This document shows, in pieces, positions 48,459-49,067 of a stretch of 49,067 nt of DNA (position 1 is the stretch's first letter; the number at the start of each line of letters is the position of its first letter). Source of the stretch: an uncultured Anaerolineae bacterium (lineage in GTDB: Bacteria > Chloroflexota > Anaerolineae > Promineifilales > Promineifilaceae); the NCBI GenBank assembly GCA_937943625.1, contig CALEAD010000076.1, positions 1-49,067 on the forward strand, read 5' to 3'. Made by a program: the position numbers and the translations under genes. Under the pieces are notes generated by a model, which was not told where the DNA came from, ran no database searches, and was given only the letters and a program-made list of their open reading frames with translations.

Positions 48459-49067
48459 ACACACATGAAGAACAACTTGCTTTAGAACTGGATGCCTTTT
48501 TGACGGCACAGCTCCAGAAACGGCCGTTGCCTCCCCTCAACCCAGAAGCCCAGGCGGAAGCCGATCTGGCGCTAGAGCTGCTCAATCTGGCGCAAAGCAT
48601 CGAACCAGCGCCCCTTTTTTTATCAGATTTGGCGGCGAAACTGGACGCTGCCGCCGCCAGACAGCCTGAACAGGTCGTTACACCCAAACTGCCGGCAGCG
48701 TCGTTCTGGCAAACGTTTCTCCAGACATTAGGGGATATGTTCAGCAACAAACGCACGCTGGTAGCCCTGGGCGGGCTAACGGCCGCTGTCATTGTTGGCC
48801 TGTTTGTTTACGCCGCGCTCAATGGGCAGCCAGGCGCACCCACGCAATCACCAATGGTTGCCGAAGATAGCGGCCCTACAACCGCTGTGCCAGAGGCGAT
48901 TGCTGCAATCAGTTCCCCCACCCCAGACATCAGCAACCTGCCCCGGCTGCCACAAATGGGCACAGGCAATCGCGGCATGGGCGGCATGGGCGGTGGCGGA
49001 GAAGCTGCACCCGCCGATGGGGCCATTCTCCAGGGCGACATGCCCATGATTGAGATGCCCGGCCTTT
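48455..49067 (+). CDS. putative anti-sigma factor, partial (runs off the window)
   Basis: At least 204 residues with no stop codon in the window. It starts MNTHEEQLALELDAFLTAQL at an ATG overlapping the sigma factor stop (ATGA). The cytoplasmic part is ~105 residues and acidic/helical, without an obvious zinc-binding HxxxCxxC motif. A single membrane helix follows (about 109-130, TLVALGGLTAAVIVGLFVYA). The outer part contains a Met/Gly-rich segment (MGTGNRGMGGMGGGGE) and then DMPMIEMPG. The anti-sigma role is inferred from position and topology. Confidence 0.75.
   Translation, partial: MNTHEEQLALELDAFLTAQLQKRPLPPLNPEAQAEADLALELLNLAQSIEPAPLFLSDLAAKLDAAAARQPEQVVTPKLPAASFWQTFLQTLGDMFSNKRTLVALGGLTAAVIVGLFVYAALNGQPGAPTQSPMVAEDSGPTTAVPEAIAAISSPTPDISNLPRLPQMGTGNRGMGGMGGGGEAAPADGAILQGDMPMIEMPGL

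Overview
The window looks like chromosomal DNA of a Chloroflexota bacterium (Anaerolineae/Ardenticatenia-like; this placement is inferred). GC is moderately high, roughly 55-58% by eye. Many lipoproteins and membrane-anchored proteins carry Pro/Thr-rich 'PTPTP' linkers. There is a T-box-controlled aminoacyl-tRNA synthetase gene, a LytR-CpsA-Psr protein and a polyphosphate glucokinase. No phage, transposase or CRISPR locus was found, so the genes themselves are mostly ordinary housekeeping and accessory metabolism. The DNA between and inside them is unusual.

Layout. 1-5.1 kb: a possible gene tail, thrS (minus) with a T-box leader and a near-consensus promoter, divergent murJ, and a two-helix membrane protein of unknown function. 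5.6-13 kb (plus): SLC13/TrkA-C permease, universal stress protein, MFS transporter, imidazolonepropionase (hutI), a small membrane protein, a PPIC-type foldase lipoprotein on a leaderless promoter, and a secreted protein of unknown function. 13-16.6 kb (minus): a translationally coupled pair, an LCP cell-wall ligase followed by a lipoprotein with four PPC-like domains. 16.7-22.4 kb (minus): glycolate oxidase genes glcD, glcE and glcF, with an HTH-ImmA/IrrE gene and a DUF4411 PIN-like gene between glcD and glcE. 22.5-31.8 kb (minus): GT39-type glycosyltransferase, esterase, glycogen debranching enzyme and two GH13 enzymes, interrupted by a plus-strand selenocysteine tRNA gene. 31.9-39.5 kb (minus): AI-2E-type transporter, CopD-like protein, and three consecutive secreted proteins sharing a GH-A-type glycosidase domain. 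40-49 kb: SCP2-like protein, an MtaD-type deaminase fused to a CYTH-like domain, pyrimidine nucleoside phosphorylase, patatin-like hydrolase, polyphosphate glucokinase overlapping an RlmI-like methyltransferase, and an ECF sigma factor overlapping a putative anti-sigma factor cut by the window edge.

How the genes fit together. Glucan use is a theme: debranching enzyme, an extracytoplasmic and a cytoplasmic GH13 enzyme, and glucokinase. The debranching enzyme and the glucokinase, 18 kb apart and in opposite orientation, share a nearly identical ~147-nt leader. Cell-envelope functions (MurJ, LCP, foldase, lipoproteins, GT39) are a second theme.

Most notable. (1) The palindrome ACGGCCGT, usually within aACGGCCGTt, occurs about 75 times by hand count, in genes and between them, where about one is expected. 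It leaves Thr-Ala-Val, Asn-Gly-Arg or Arg-Pro-Leu/Phe in the proteins. (2) Several families of dispersed intergenic repeats occur, one ending in a ready-made ribosome-binding site (TTTTCAAGGGAGA). (3) A deaminase-CYTH fusion. (4) A toxin-antitoxin-like pair inside the glycolate oxidase operon. (5) A solitary tRNA-Sec gene.
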